The notes under the pieces: generated by a model
The model's input: only the letters and a program-made list of their open reading frames with translations
Database searches by the model: none
What the model was told of the DNA's origin: nothing
Program-made: the position numbers and the translations under genes
IMG/VR virus record: IMGVR_UViG_3300030419_006162
Span: 1 to 56,282 of that record
DNA from: a virus
DNA: 56,282 bases
Direction: 5' to 3' (one strand)
Part shown: positions 16,481-24,686 of the stretch, one piece after another
How the letters are laid out: every line of letters begins with the position of its first letter
Position numbering within the stretch: position 1 is the first letter of the stretch

Positions 16481-17449
16481 ATGAAAAAAGCATTAGTATG
16501 TGGAGCCGGCGGTTTTATCGGCGGCCATCTTGTAAAATTTTTAAAAGAGAAGGGATATTGGGTCCGTGGAGTAGATTTAAAATTAAATGAGTTTGCTCCG
16601 ATTAGCGATATTGCCGATGATTTTGTCGTTGGTGATTTGCGCGACATAGAAGTCATCAGAGCAGTTATTGATGAAGATATGGATGAAGTGTATCAACTGG
16701 CCGCTGACATGGGAGGGGCCGGTTTTGTATTTACTGGCGACAATGATGCTGATATTATGCATAATTCTGCACTCATTAACTTGAATGTTGCTCATGAAGC
16801 AGTTAAAAAGAACGTCAAAAGAGTGTTCTATTCGTCATCGGCATGCATGTATCCAGAGCACAATCAATTGGATCCTGATAATCCCAATTGTACAGAAGAC
16901 TCAGCATATCCAGCAGATCCGGACTCAGAATATGGTTGGGAGAAGTTGTTCAGTGAAAGAGTATTCTTGGCGTTTATGAGAAACCATGATTTAGAAGTCC
17001 GTGTTGCTCGCTATCACAACATCTTTGGCCCAGAAGGTACATGGCAGGGAGGCCGCGAGAAGGCCCCTGCAGCGCTCTGTAGGAAGGTTGCCAACTGTGA
17101 AGACGGTGGAGAGATAGAAGTCTGGGGTGATGGAACACAGACGCGTTCTTTCTTATATGTCAGCGAGTGTGTCGAGGCCACATACCGCCTAATGCAATCA
17201 GAGTTCACGGGTCCGGTAAATATCGGCTCTGAAGAAATGATCAGTATTAATGATTTTATTGATATGATTGCAGATATCGCCGGCAAAGAAGTAGTGAAAA
17301 AGCACATCCCCGGCCCAATTGGTGTTCGTGGTAGAAATTCCGACAACAAGCTATACGAAGAGAAAGTTGGCTGGGTTGTTTCTCAACCGTTGAGAGAAGG
17401 TATAGAAAAAACATACGCTTGGATACAAAAACAGATTGACAATTCATAG
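16481..17449 (+). CDS. GDP-mannose 3,5-epimerase-like SDR
   Basis: 322 residues. Similarity to plant GDP-mannose 3,5-epimerase is visible throughout. There is GAGGFIGGHL (9-18), YQLAADMGGAGF, SSSACMYPE with C122, Y151-GWE-K155, RYHNIFGPEGTWQGGREKAPAA with K194, WGDGTQTRSF, VNIGSEEMIS and HIPGPIGVRGRNSDN. The catalytic Cys/Lys pair of that enzyme (C145 and K217 in Arabidopsis) corresponds to C122 and K194. It converts GDP-D-mannose to GDP-L-galactose or GDP-L-gulose. It is slightly shorter than the plant enzyme (about 375) at the N-terminus. It may feed the GT15-like enzymes with a GDP-sugar. Confidence 0.88.
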   Translation: MKKALVCGAGGFIGGHLVKFLKEKGYWVRGVDLKLNEFAPISDIADDFVVGDLRDIEVIRAVIDEDMDEVYQLAADMGGAGFVFTGDNDADIMHNSALINLNVAHEAVKKNVKRVFYSSSACMYPEHNQLDPDNPNCTEDSAYPADPDSEYGWEKLFSERVFLAFMRNHDLEVRVARYHNIFGPEGTWQGGREKAPAALCRKVANCEDGGEIEVWGDGTQTRSFLYVSECVEATYRLMQSEFTGPVNIGSEEMISINDFIDMIADIAGKEVVKKHIPGPIGVRGRNSDNKLYEEKVGWVVSQPLREGIEKTYAWIQKQIDNS

Positions 17450-17464
17450 AATTGTTATTATAAT
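17436..17464 (+). promoter_or_regulatory. Consensus sigma70 promoter inside the glycan island
   Basis: TTGACA (17436-17441), 17-bp spacer and TATAAT (17459-17464): both hexamers and the spacing are consensus. The -35 lies in the last codons of the epimerase gene. Predicted start near 17471 overlaps AAAGGAG, giving a leader of about a dozen bases before ATG 17483. The element shares TTGTTRTTATAATATA with the promoter at 3175-3203. It should restart transcription for the second half of the island. Confidence 0.85.
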
Positions 17465-17482
17465 ATATAAAAAGGAGATGTT

Positions 17483-18106
17483 ATGTCTAATGTATTAGTG
17501 TGTGGTCGTGGAGAATCTTTAAACACAATCGGAGAACTAAAGGGCGATTATGATTGTGTCATATTGCTTAATGAATTTAATCGTTTCGCCCGAGAGAGCC
17601 CCCAGATAGCCGAATTCCTACAAGGTAAAAAAATTATCCAGTTCCTGAACATAACCGAGGGAGGTCTTGATCAAGAATTTATTAATTATTTTAATATTCG
17701 TGACGTGTATGTAACGCGCTTAGGTCCAGATGGTAAAGATTTTGCGTCGTGGTGGCGTCAGCCTAGGCACCACCGGGTACCCGAATCATTCGGAATACAG
17801 TGCAGGTACCAACCACCGGAACTGGAACCTTATATGAATATTGTTGAAAATTCCTCTGATGTTGCTTTGTTGTTTTCTTTGTTGTCTTTAAATGCTAAAA
17901 ACATTGATATTATCGGTGTTGATTTCTATGAAGCAGAGTATTTCCTAGGACATAGCGAGCCAGACATACAGGACGAAGACGATACAAAGCGCATCATGGG
18001 TGCTCACAAGAAGATAGTTTCTTTATTCCCAGAGACAAATTTTAGGTATTATACAAGATCTTCTTTTGATGCTGAAAAGGAAAATTGCGTTTCTGTGAGA
18101 GTGTGA
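17483..18106 (+). CDS. Unknown protein with GxGxSL Rossmann-like start (possible glycosyltransferase)
   Basis: 207 residues with a strong AAAGGAG site behind the consensus promoter. The N-terminus VLVCGRGESLNTI and the later IDIIGVDFYE recall small Rossmann proteins of the DUF115/sialyltransferase-like group, in which a G-x-G-x-S-L loop binds a nucleotide or CMP-sugar. I cannot assign it firmly. Being first gene behind a strong promoter, and followed by two sulfotransferases coupled by TGATG junctions, it is likely part of the same glycan-modifying unit. Confidence 0.6.
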   Translation: MSNVLVCGRGESLNTIGELKGDYDCVILLNEFNRFARESPQIAEFLQGKKIIQFLNITEGGLDQEFINYFNIRDVYVTRLGPDGKDFASWWRQPRHHRVPESFGIQCRYQPPELEPYMNIVENSSDVALLFSLLSLNAKNIDIIGVDFYEAEYFLGHSEPDIQDEDDTKRIMGAHKKIVSLFPETNFRYYTRSSFDAEKENCVSVRV

Positions 18107-18723
18107 TGTCATTTGTCGATGAAGATTATAAATTGTGCTTCATCCACGTCCCAAAGGCTGCTGGTACCAGTGTGTCTGAGGCGTTAAAGAAAAATTTACT
18201 GCCTGTGTCGTACCGCCATCATAACCTTTATCGCTGGGCGGGCAGTGGATGTAGTACATTATTAGACCATCAGAAAGATTTCAATAGACTCCCTGACTGG
18301 TCGTTTGCGATAATTAGGAACCCCTACGAGAGGTGCTTGTCTGACTGGACTTTCACACGATGCGCCGTTCTTCCGGAACTTCGGTACCGAGATGACTGGA
18401 GAGAATATTTGGATAATTGTCAAAGTTTGAATTGGAGCGCTTTACATCTCGCCGGCGATGATTCCGCATATGTCGGTGCGTGCCCGTCTCATTGTTTTGT
18501 TTCTATTAATGGTGAAATAAAGGTTGACACATTAATCAAAATGGAAAATATAAACAAAGTGCCACAAATTATATGGGAAAACACTGGCATCAGATTAGGC
18601 AAGATTCCTAGTCTAAATGTAACCAACTCAATTAGGTTTATGGAACTATTAATGGACGAGGAATCAAAAAGAATTATACGAGAGATATATGCAAAAGACT
18701 TTGAATTATATGAGGGCGTGTGA
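18106..18723 (+). CDS. Carbohydrate-type sulfotransferase, copy 1
   Basis: 205 residues from ATG 18106, sharing a base with the previous stop (TGATG). An in-frame start at 18085 would extend into the upstream gene. The PAPS 5'-phosphosulfate loop FIHVPKAAGTS (P16-S22) and the 3'-phosphate motif FAIIRNPYERCLSDW (R71-R76) are clear. Such enzymes move sulfate from PAPS to a sugar hydroxyl; PAPS must come from the host. The last 65 codons are nearly repeated in the next gene. Confidence 0.87.
   Translation: MSFVDEDYKLCFIHVPKAAGTSVSEALKKNLLPVSYRHHNLYRWAGSGCSTLLDHQKDFNRLPDWSFAIIRNPYERCLSDWTFTRCAVLPELRYRDDWREYLDNCQSLNWSALHLAGDDSAYVGACPSHCFVSINGEIKVDTLIKMENINKVPQIIWENTGIRLGKIPSLNVTNSIRFMELLMDEESKRIIREIYAKDFELYEGV
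18527..18716 (+). repeat. Direct repeat unit A: 3' part of sulfotransferase copy 1
   Basis: Two blocks inside this unit recur in the next gene at the same spacing: 18527-18576 matches 19171-19220 with one mismatch in 50, and 18677-18716 matches 19321-19360 with one mismatch in 40. The sequence between the blocks (100 bases) is the same length in both units but diverged. This marks a tandem gene duplication or partial gene conversion. Confidence 0.9.
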
Positions 18724-19370
18724 TGTCGTCCGTATTAGTGAAACCAGCCTTGAGCGACTCGGCACTCCTCAGATTTCGTGTGAAGCATGCGTTGGGCTTT
18801 TTTCACATTCCAAGATCCGGAGGTGTCAGTGTTTCAAATGCTATAAAGAACTCCACGGCCGGCCGTGACACTGAACGCACCGGGATTTATACCATTAAAG
18901 ACTATAATAATCAATTTGGCACGCTTCCGGACTGGTCTTTTGCGATGATTAGGAATCCATACGAAAGATTTTTATCTGTATGGGTTTATAATGATCGTGA
19001 AAATGATAATATTCACTCAAAGAAAGCAAGATGGAAAACATATATCGCCAACGCTAAGACATGGCTAGCCAGCCAGCCATGCGGGGAAGCCAAAGCAATC
19101 GACGTGACGACGGCACATCACGCATTGCCTGCTTCTTGTTTTGTTACAATAGATGACAGCGTATCGGTTAACACATTAATCAAAATGGAAAATATAGACA
19201 AAGTGCCACAAATTATATGGAAAAACACAGGCATCAGAATATGCGAGATAGCCCACTTAAACAAAACCAACTCAATCGATTTCGTGAAAGAATTTCTGGA
19301 TGAAGAATGCAAGAAACACATACGAGAAATATATGCAAAAGACTTTGAATTATATGAGGGGGCCGAATGA
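18723..19370 (+). CDS. Carbohydrate-type sulfotransferase, copy 2
   Basis: 215 residues from ATG 18723 (again a TGATG junction); GTG 18720 in frame is an alternative one codon earlier. Motifs are FFHIPRSGGVSV (PAPS loop, Arg replacing the Lys of copy 1) and FAMIRNPYERFLSVW (R77-R82). The N-terminal 25 residues and the middle differ strongly from copy 1, while the C-terminal 65 are close to identical. A change of sugar or position specificity with a kept structural C-terminus is likely. Confidence 0.85.
   Translation: MSSVLVKPALSDSALLRFRVKHALGFFHIPRSGGVSVSNAIKNSTAGRDTERTGIYTIKDYNNQFGTLPDWSFAMIRNPYERFLSVWVYNDRENDNIHSKKARWKTYIANAKTWLASQPCGEAKAIDVTTAHHALPASCFVTIDDSVSVNTLIKMENIDKVPQIIWKNTGIRICEIAHLNKTNSIDFVKEFLDEECKKHIREIYAKDFELYEGAE
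19171..19360 (+). repeat. Direct repeat unit B: 3' part of sulfotransferase copy 2
   Basis: This is the partner of 18527-18716, displaced by exactly 644 bases. Blocks 19171-19220 and 19321-19360 each have one mismatch to unit A. It offers a substrate for homologous recombination that would collapse the two genes into one chimera. Confidence 0.9.
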
Positions 19371-21064
19371 GTAATAGAATTTTACATCCAAATGAATACA
19401 TAAAAGATTTTCCATATGACTCTTTCAACGGGATGAAGATTACGTTTATTAATATGCCGTTGCGAGAAACAGCACTGCCAAATGTCCCACCAGAAGGCCC
19501 GGGCATTCTAGCTGCAATTGCAAGACGATATGGCGCCGAACCCTATATCCTCGATTTAAATGGATACAGAATCAAAGATGAGTTAGCTGAAAAGCGCGCC
19601 TTACCAAATGGCCGACATATGACTTATGCTGAAGCAGAGGCGATGATTGTTAGGCATTTGAACAATGTTGGAGATCAAGACGTCATCGCCTTCTCGGGCA
19701 AAATTACAACATTGAGATGGCAAGAAGAAGTCGCAAAGATCGTTAAGAAGCATCAGCCAGATTGCTTCTTGGTCTCCGGCAATGGCTTAGCAACAGAAAT
19801 TAAAACAGGCCTCTTCAAATGGATTCCTGAACTCGACGCCATTGGTAGGTCAGAGGGCGATGATATTATTTTGCTCATTCTAAATGATGCCATGGCAATT
19901 AAGAAGTATGGATTCGAGAAGGCGCTGAATTCAGATAAGCTCAGTCCATATTATCTTGGCGAGATTGACGGCAAGCATCGATTTAGGTATGAAGGAAATA
20001 GGCCTATAAACCTAGATAGTTTGCCGTCTGCTGCATTAGATTTGCTGGAATCGGATCCTTATGGCCATAACGTTTTAGAAGATTATATTAATGTTCCGGT
20101 ATGGGGCTTGGGAGCAAATAATAGCTCGGCAACGCCATTTACTATGAAGAGAAGCCTAACCACCGTAAGCAGTCGTGGTTGTCCATACGCGTGTGCATTC
20201 TGCTATCGAGGCTCGCAGGGTGAAAGAAACTATGGCGTAAGAGCAGTGGAAGATATTGCAACACAAGTACTGGGATACGTTGATAAGTACAACCTTGATT
20301 TCATAGGATTTCCAGATGACAACTTCGCAGTTAGCAAAAGGCGAGTTGCACAATTTCCAAAAGTGTTTAAAGAGTACGGATTAGAAAACATGCGCTGGGG
20401 TACTCATACTCGAATGGATGAAGCCGATGCGCGCATATTTGATATGTCTGAGTCTGGCTGTATTTACATTGGCTTCGGCGCCGAGTCTGCATCTGAACAT
20501 ACCCTGACGCTGATGAAGAAGGGTGGGTTTATTCTTAAGAACGGCCTTGTAACAAAAAACGTTAATGGCCGAAATTACGAGTTTCCGAAGACAATGGTTG
20601 ATGCAATTGTAAATTGTAAAGAAGCAAATATTCACCCGAACTGCACTTGGATCATGGCATACCCCGGAGAGGATCTACAACATTTCCAAACCAGTGCTGC
20701 TTTCATACTTTGGCAAAGAGAATTCTGGACCAAGGGTCTGACGCCGGGTACTGCTGAATACGACAATGCCTTCGCGGCAGTCAACAGTAAAATGTTCACA
20801 GCAACAGCATACCCCGGCACTGAAATGTGGAATGTAGTCAAGCCCCAACTACAGAAACACTTTGACATATCCTTTGACTTTTTAGGTAATCCTGTCTGTG
20901 ATGATAACTTTCATCGTTACGTTTTGGAACTAGATGATGCCACAAAAGTCTTGAACGATAAAGATGGCAATCCAGTGAATTTTGGAGAAATGCCGATGGA
21001 CACTTTCTTGCAGGCCCGGGAATATGTTGATAATGATGAAATTGAAAAGGTATTAGACTTATGA
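19367..21064 (+). CDS. Radical SAM protein, probable B12-binding-type N-terminal domain
   Basis: 565 residues, ATGA overlap at both ends. The N-terminal 160 residues (ITFINMPLRETALPNVPPEGPGILAA, then DVIAFSGK, LVSGNG) resemble the Rossmann fold of cobalamin-binding radical SAM enzymes, but no DxHxxG motif is seen. The SAM core begins SSRGCPYACAFCYRG with C272, C276, C279 binding the 4Fe-4S cluster, then FPDDNF and GFGAES. The family includes methyltransferases, methylthiotransferases and ring-forming enzymes. In this position it may C-methylate or rearrange a sugar; substrate unknown. Confidence 0.87.
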   Translation: MSNRILHPNEYIKDFPYDSFNGMKITFINMPLRETALPNVPPEGPGILAAIARRYGAEPYILDLNGYRIKDELAEKRALPNGRHMTYAEAEAMIVRHLNNVGDQDVIAFSGKITTLRWQEEVAKIVKKHQPDCFLVSGNGLATEIKTGLFKWIPELDAIGRSEGDDIILLILNDAMAIKKYGFEKALNSDKLSPYYLGEIDGKHRFRYEGNRPINLDSLPSAALDLLESDPYGHNVLEDYINVPVWGLGANNSSATPFTMKRSLTTVSSRGCPYACAFCYRGSQGERNYGVRAVEDIATQVLGYVDKYNLDFIGFPDDNFAVSKRRVAQFPKVFKEYGLENMRWGTHTRMDEADARIFDMSESGCIYIGFGAESASEHTLTLMKKGGFILKNGLVTKNVNGRNYEFPKTMVDAIVNCKEANIHPNCTWIMAYPGEDLQHFQTSAAFILWQREFWTKGLTPGTAEYDNAFAAVNSKMFTATAYPGTEMWNVVKPQLQKHFDISFDFLGNPVCDDNFHRYVLELDDATKVLNDKDGNPVNFGEMPMDTFLQAREYVDNDEIEKVLDL

Positions 21065-21846
21065 AAAAAGGTATTTTTATAACTGTGCGCACAAATTCTT
21101 CTCGACTGCCCAACAAAGCTTTGATGAAGATATGTGGCAAGCCTACAATTCAATATGCAATTGATCGAGCAAAACAATCCTCATGTGCGGATGTAATCGT
21201 GTTGTGCACCAGTACATCAAACAATGATGACGCATTGTGCGAAATAGCCCACAAGAATGGAATTGAATGTTTTCGCGGAAGCCTGATTGATAAGATTGAT
21301 CGTTGGCTTCAGGCGGCACTTGAATACAAAGTGGATTACTTTGTTAACATCGATGGCGACGATCTTTTTTGCGAACCAGAATTGATTGATATGGCATTCG
21401 AGCAGCACGATAAAGAAGATCACGACTTTGTAAAGTGCGACGAAGAGAATCTTGTAGTGGGGGCATTCACCCTTGGCGCCAAGACAACTGCAATACAGAA
21501 AGTGTGTGATATAAAAGATACTGAGGACACCGAGGCCGCGTGGCTTTATTTTTCTGACATGGATATTTTTAAAACTTCCTTGCTAGAGAACGTTCCAGAA
21601 TCCTACAACAGGCCAGACATCAGAGCAACGTTGGATTATTATGATGACTTTCTTTTCTTTAGTAATATAATTGAATACTTCGGCGCGCAAAAAAAATCTA
21701 GATTTTCTTTATTAGATGTGGTAAAATATGTTGACGAAAACCCAAGAGTGTTGGATATCAACCGAAATTGCCAGCAAGAATATTTAAACAATCAACAAAA
21801 ATTAACAAAGCTAATTGTAAAAAAGGAGTATAATGAACGAGCATAA
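21061..21846 (+). CDS. SpsF/NeuA-like cytidylyltransferase
   Basis: 261 residues. The start GIFITVRTNSSRLPNKALMKICGKP is the nucleotide-binding signature of CMP-sugar (NeuA/KdsB/SpsF) cytidylyltransferases, followed by VNIDGDDLFCEPELID (metal and CTP site). It would activate an acidic sugar as CMP-sugar. It is coupled to the radical SAM gene by ATGA and overlaps the aminotransferase by 14 bases. With NeuB four genes on, a nonulosonate-type sugar is the natural substrate. Confidence 0.85.
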   Translation: MKKGIFITVRTNSSRLPNKALMKICGKPTIQYAIDRAKQSSCADVIVLCTSTSNNDDALCEIAHKNGIECFRGSLIDKIDRWLQAALEYKVDYFVNIDGDDLFCEPELIDMAFEQHDKEDHDFVKCDEENLVVGAFTLGAKTTAIQKVCDIKDTEDTEAAWLYFSDMDIFKTSLLENVPESYNRPDIRATLDYYDDFLFFSNIIEYFGAQKKSRFSLLDVVKYVDENPRVLDINRNCQQEYLNNQQKLTKLIVKKEYNERA

Positions 21847-22819
21847 ATTGAAAGAAAGGGTGACGTACCAGTCCGGAGAATGGGTTCCGGAATCGCAAGC
21901 TTCCCTCCATATTTATGATTCACAGTTCATGTTTGGTGACGGTGTCTTTGAGATGGCAAGAACTTTTAACCACAAGTTTTTTATTCTTGATGAACATATC
22001 GACAGACTATTTCGCAGCATGCGATATCTGCAGATCCCGATTACCAAGACCAAACAGGAAGTTCGAGATTTGTGTGAAGAGGCCCTTGAAAGAAACATAG
22101 AACATTTCAAGCAATCTGGCGGTGGATTTACCGAAGAGTGTCGTATATTAATAAATGTATCTAGAGGACCTTTATCGATTTATCGCGAAGTGTTTGAATT
22201 AACTAAGGGTGAGAAATGGAATGAACCAAATTGGATTATCAATGTTTGGCCACTTAGCCGAACTTCCAAGACTCTATCACATTATTTCGAAACAGGGGCA
22301 AATGCAATCATACCCTCACAAAGACAGATCCCTTCGCGACTGCTTGAGAACAAAGTGAAAAATAGAAGTAGAATGCACTATCAAATGGCAAACTTACAAG
22401 TTAAACCCTTCGGAAAAGATGCAATACCTCTGCTTTTAGATGAAGACGGCTTTGTAACTGAGAGCACCGGAGCAAACTTTTTGATGATCAAGGACGGTAA
22501 GCTAATCGCACCTGAGTTAAGAAACATGTTGCGAGGCTCTAGTATGATGTATATTTTGGAAACGATCGCACCTCAAATTAATTTGGAGGTTGTGCACAAG
22601 AATTTTGAGCCTTACGATGTCATGCAGTGTGACGAGGCAATGTTTACAGGTACGTTCGTCAATTTGCTCCCTTGTAACCGTTTAAACGGCGAATATTTCA
22701 ATAATAACGTAAAAAACAGCCCAATTGGGCCAATAACACGCCAAATTTGCGACACTTGGTCAGAAAATGTGGGTCTAAATTTCATCGAACAAATGCAATA
22801 TTGGGCTAATAATTGGTAA
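21833..22819 (+). CDS. Class IV PLP aminotransferase
   Basis: 328 residues, ribosome site AAGGAG. The fold-type IV blocks are visible: LHIYDSQFMFGDGVFEMARTFN, FILDEHIDRLF, a likely PLP lysine at K176 (VKNRSRMHYQMAN), LLLDEDGFVTESTGANF (E210) and ELRNMLRGSS. The family includes branched-chain and D-amino acid aminotransferases and 4-amino-4-deoxychorismate lyase. Placed between a cytidylyltransferase and an SDR/NeuB pair, it may make an amino or keto intermediate for the sugar or an N-acyl donor. It is unusual in sugar cassettes, which normally use DegT-type enzymes. Confidence 0.85.
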   Translation: MNEHKLKERVTYQSGEWVPESQASLHIYDSQFMFGDGVFEMARTFNHKFFILDEHIDRLFRSMRYLQIPITKTKQEVRDLCEEALERNIEHFKQSGGGFTEECRILINVSRGPLSIYREVFELTKGEKWNEPNWIINVWPLSRTSKTLSHYFETGANAIIPSQRQIPSRLLENKVKNRSRMHYQMANLQVKPFGKDAIPLLLDEDGFVTESTGANFLMIKDGKLIAPELRNMLRGSSMMYILETIAPQINLEVVHKNFEPYDVMQCDEAMFTGTFVNLLPCNRLNGEYFNNNVKNSPIGPITRQICDTWSENVGLNFIEQMQYWANNW

Positions 22820-22823
22820 ATTT

Positions 22824-23507
22824 ATGAATAAAAGAATCATCATTACAGGCTCAGAGGGCCTTTTAGGAACAGAAATAAGCAGATATTTGGAAGAATCGGG
22901 CAACACTGTGATTCGGTGCGACCTACAATTGGGTCACGATCTAACTGATGAGCAATTTGTTAAAGATTTTTTTGAAAAAAACAAGGCAGACTGCCTAGTA
23001 AACACTTATGCTATTAATCCACATGTTGGTACTGAGGACGAATCGACAAATATGTTCAATATCGACCTAGAATCTTTGAATCAATACCTTCAAGTTAACC
23101 TACTTAGCTTGTTTTCTGTATGCAGGGAGTTTGCCAAGAACAATGAGAATGGTTCGATAGTTAATTTTTCATCCACTTATGGTGTTGTTTCCCCCAATCC
23201 TGCGTTATATGATGAAGGAAAGGAAAAACACATCGGCTATTGCATATCAAAATCAGGTGTAATCCAAATGACACGATACCTAGCGGTGCATCTGGCGCCC
23301 AAGTTCCGTGTAAATTGTGTTGCGCCCGGAGGATGTGGCATGAACACTGGCGAAGAATTTGTAAAGTTGTATGCTGATAAGACGCCAATGAAAAGAATGA
23401 TGAACGTCGATGAACTAAACGGAATAATTGAATATCTTTGCTCTGATAAATCAACCTATACCACGGGTGCAAACATTAACGTCGACGGAGGCTGGACGAT
23501 ATGGTAA
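22824..23507 (+). CDS. Short-chain dehydrogenase/reductase
   Basis: 227 residues. Cofactor loop TGSEGLLG (8-15), catalytic S116/S117 (NFSSTYG) and Y139-CIS-K143; the end RVNCVAPGG and TTGANINVDGGW are classical SDR features. PtmA-like SDRs occupy similar positions beside neuB and neuA genes in flagellin-sugar loci, so a keto reduction on a nonulosonate precursor is plausible. It overlaps neuB by seven bases. Confidence 0.87.
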   Translation: MNKRIIITGSEGLLGTEISRYLEESGNTVIRCDLQLGHDLTDEQFVKDFFEKNKADCLVNTYAINPHVGTEDESTNMFNIDLESLNQYLQVNLLSLFSVCREFAKNNENGSIVNFSSTYGVVSPNPALYDEGKEKHIGYCISKSGVIQMTRYLAVHLAPKFRVNCVAPGGCGMNTGEEFVKLYADKTPMKRMMNVDELNGIIEYLCSDKSTYTTGANINVDGGWTIW

Positions 23508-24349
23508 ACTTTAAGGACATTCAAAAACCCTATTTTATTGGTGAGATTGGAATCAACCACAATGGAGATTTACAAATTGCAAAGAAGCTGATTGACGCTG
23601 TTTGCGCGTGTAGTTGGGATTGTGCAAAGTTTCAAAAAAGAAATCCTGATGTTTGTGTACCAGAACATCAAAAGGGCGTACCGAGGGAAACACCTTGGGG
23701 CACAATGACATATCTGGATTATAAACATCGTATTGAATTTGAGAAAAAGGAATATGATTATATTGATCATTACTCAAAGCAAAAACCAATTGACTGGACC
23801 GCGTCAGTGTGGGATTTAGATAGTCTAGATTTTATGACTCAATATGACGTACCCTTCTTAAAAATTCCATCTGCTAAGATCACAAGTTTGGATTTGCTGG
23901 CCGAGTCGGCAAAGTCTGGTATACCAATTATCATGTCTACTGGGATGTCAGAGCTTCGCGAGGTAGACACTGCCGTCAATGAAGTTTTAAAACACACCGA
24001 CAACCTTGTCTTGATGCACACTAATTCAAGCTACCCCTCTCCAGAAAGTGAATTAAACTTGAGCTTGATCCCGTTTTATAAAGAAAGATATGATTGTGTT
24101 ATTGGTTATTCGGGCCACGAAATGGACCTAGAACCAACAGTGGTGGCAGTAGTTTTGGGAGCAAAGGTGATTGAGCGACACATTACACTGTCACATGACA
24201 TGTGGGGAACAGATCAAAAATCAAGTTTGGAGGTTATTGCAATGGATATGCTATACAAAAGAATCAAAAACATTGATATAATGATAGGTGAACCAATTAA
24301 GCATGTCACAAAAAGTGAAGTTCCAATCAAGAAAAAATTAAGAGGATAA
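23501..24349 (+). CDS. neuB: NeuB-like nonulosonate (sialic-acid-type) synthase lacking the SAF domain
   Basis: 282 residues. The TIM-barrel signatures are IGEIGINHNGDLQIAKKLIDA (E15), CAKFQKR, FLKIPSAKITSLDLL, IPIIMSTGMSELREV, LMHTNSSYPSP and VIGYSGHE, then GAKVIERHITL. NeuB condenses phosphoenolpyruvate with a 6-carbon aminosugar. Ordinary NeuB is about 340-350 residues, with a C-terminal antifreeze-like SAF domain that caps the active site of the partner subunit; here the protein stops right after the barrel. Either it works without SAF, or another protein supplies it. Confidence 0.88.
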   Translation: MVNFKDIQKPYFIGEIGINHNGDLQIAKKLIDAVCACSWDCAKFQKRNPDVCVPEHQKGVPRETPWGTMTYLDYKHRIEFEKKEYDYIDHYSKQKPIDWTASVWDLDSLDFMTQYDVPFLKIPSAKITSLDLLAESAKSGIPIIMSTGMSELREVDTAVNEVLKHTDNLVLMHTNSSYPSPESELNLSLIPFYKERYDCVIGYSGHEMDLEPTVVAVVLGAKVIERHITLSHDMWGTDQKSSLEVIAMDMLYKRIKNIDIMIGEPIKHVTKSEVPIKKKLRG

Positions 24350-24350
24350 C

Positions 24351-24686
24351 ATGGTAATTTACGTAGATATTGATGAAACAATTTGCAATACCCCTGAGAG
24401 TAGGGACTATTCCGAAGCAAAACCAATTAAAGAAAACATCAACAAAATTAATGATTTATATGATGAAGGGCATGAAATTGTCTATTGGACTGCTCGTGGT
24501 ACGTTAACTGGAAAAGATTGGACAGAAGTAACCGAAAAGCAATTTAAAGAGTGGGGAGTTAAGTATCACGATTTAAAGCTCAAGAAGCCTTTCTACGATC
24601 TCTTTATTGATGACCGGGCAATTAATTCTGATATGTATTTTCAAAATAACAACAGAGAGGGAGATGTAAATTGGCAATGGACTTGA
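24351..24686 (+). CDS. Small HAD-family phosphatase
   Basis: 111 residues starting MVIYVDIDETICNTP: the DxDxT nucleophile motif (D6, D8, T10), then YWTARG (motif II) and LFIDDRAINSD (motif IV). Compact HADs of this type occur in capsule loci and may remove phosphate from a sugar phosphate such as a NeuB product or precursor. It begins one base after neuB, with AGAGGAT upstream. The C-terminal end overlaps the next gene. Confidence 0.82.
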   Translation: MVIYVDIDETICNTPESRDYSEAKPIKENINKINDLYDEGHEIVYWTARGTLTGKDWTEVTEKQFKEWGVKYHDLKLKKPFYDLFIDDRAINSDMYFQNNNREGDVNWQWT

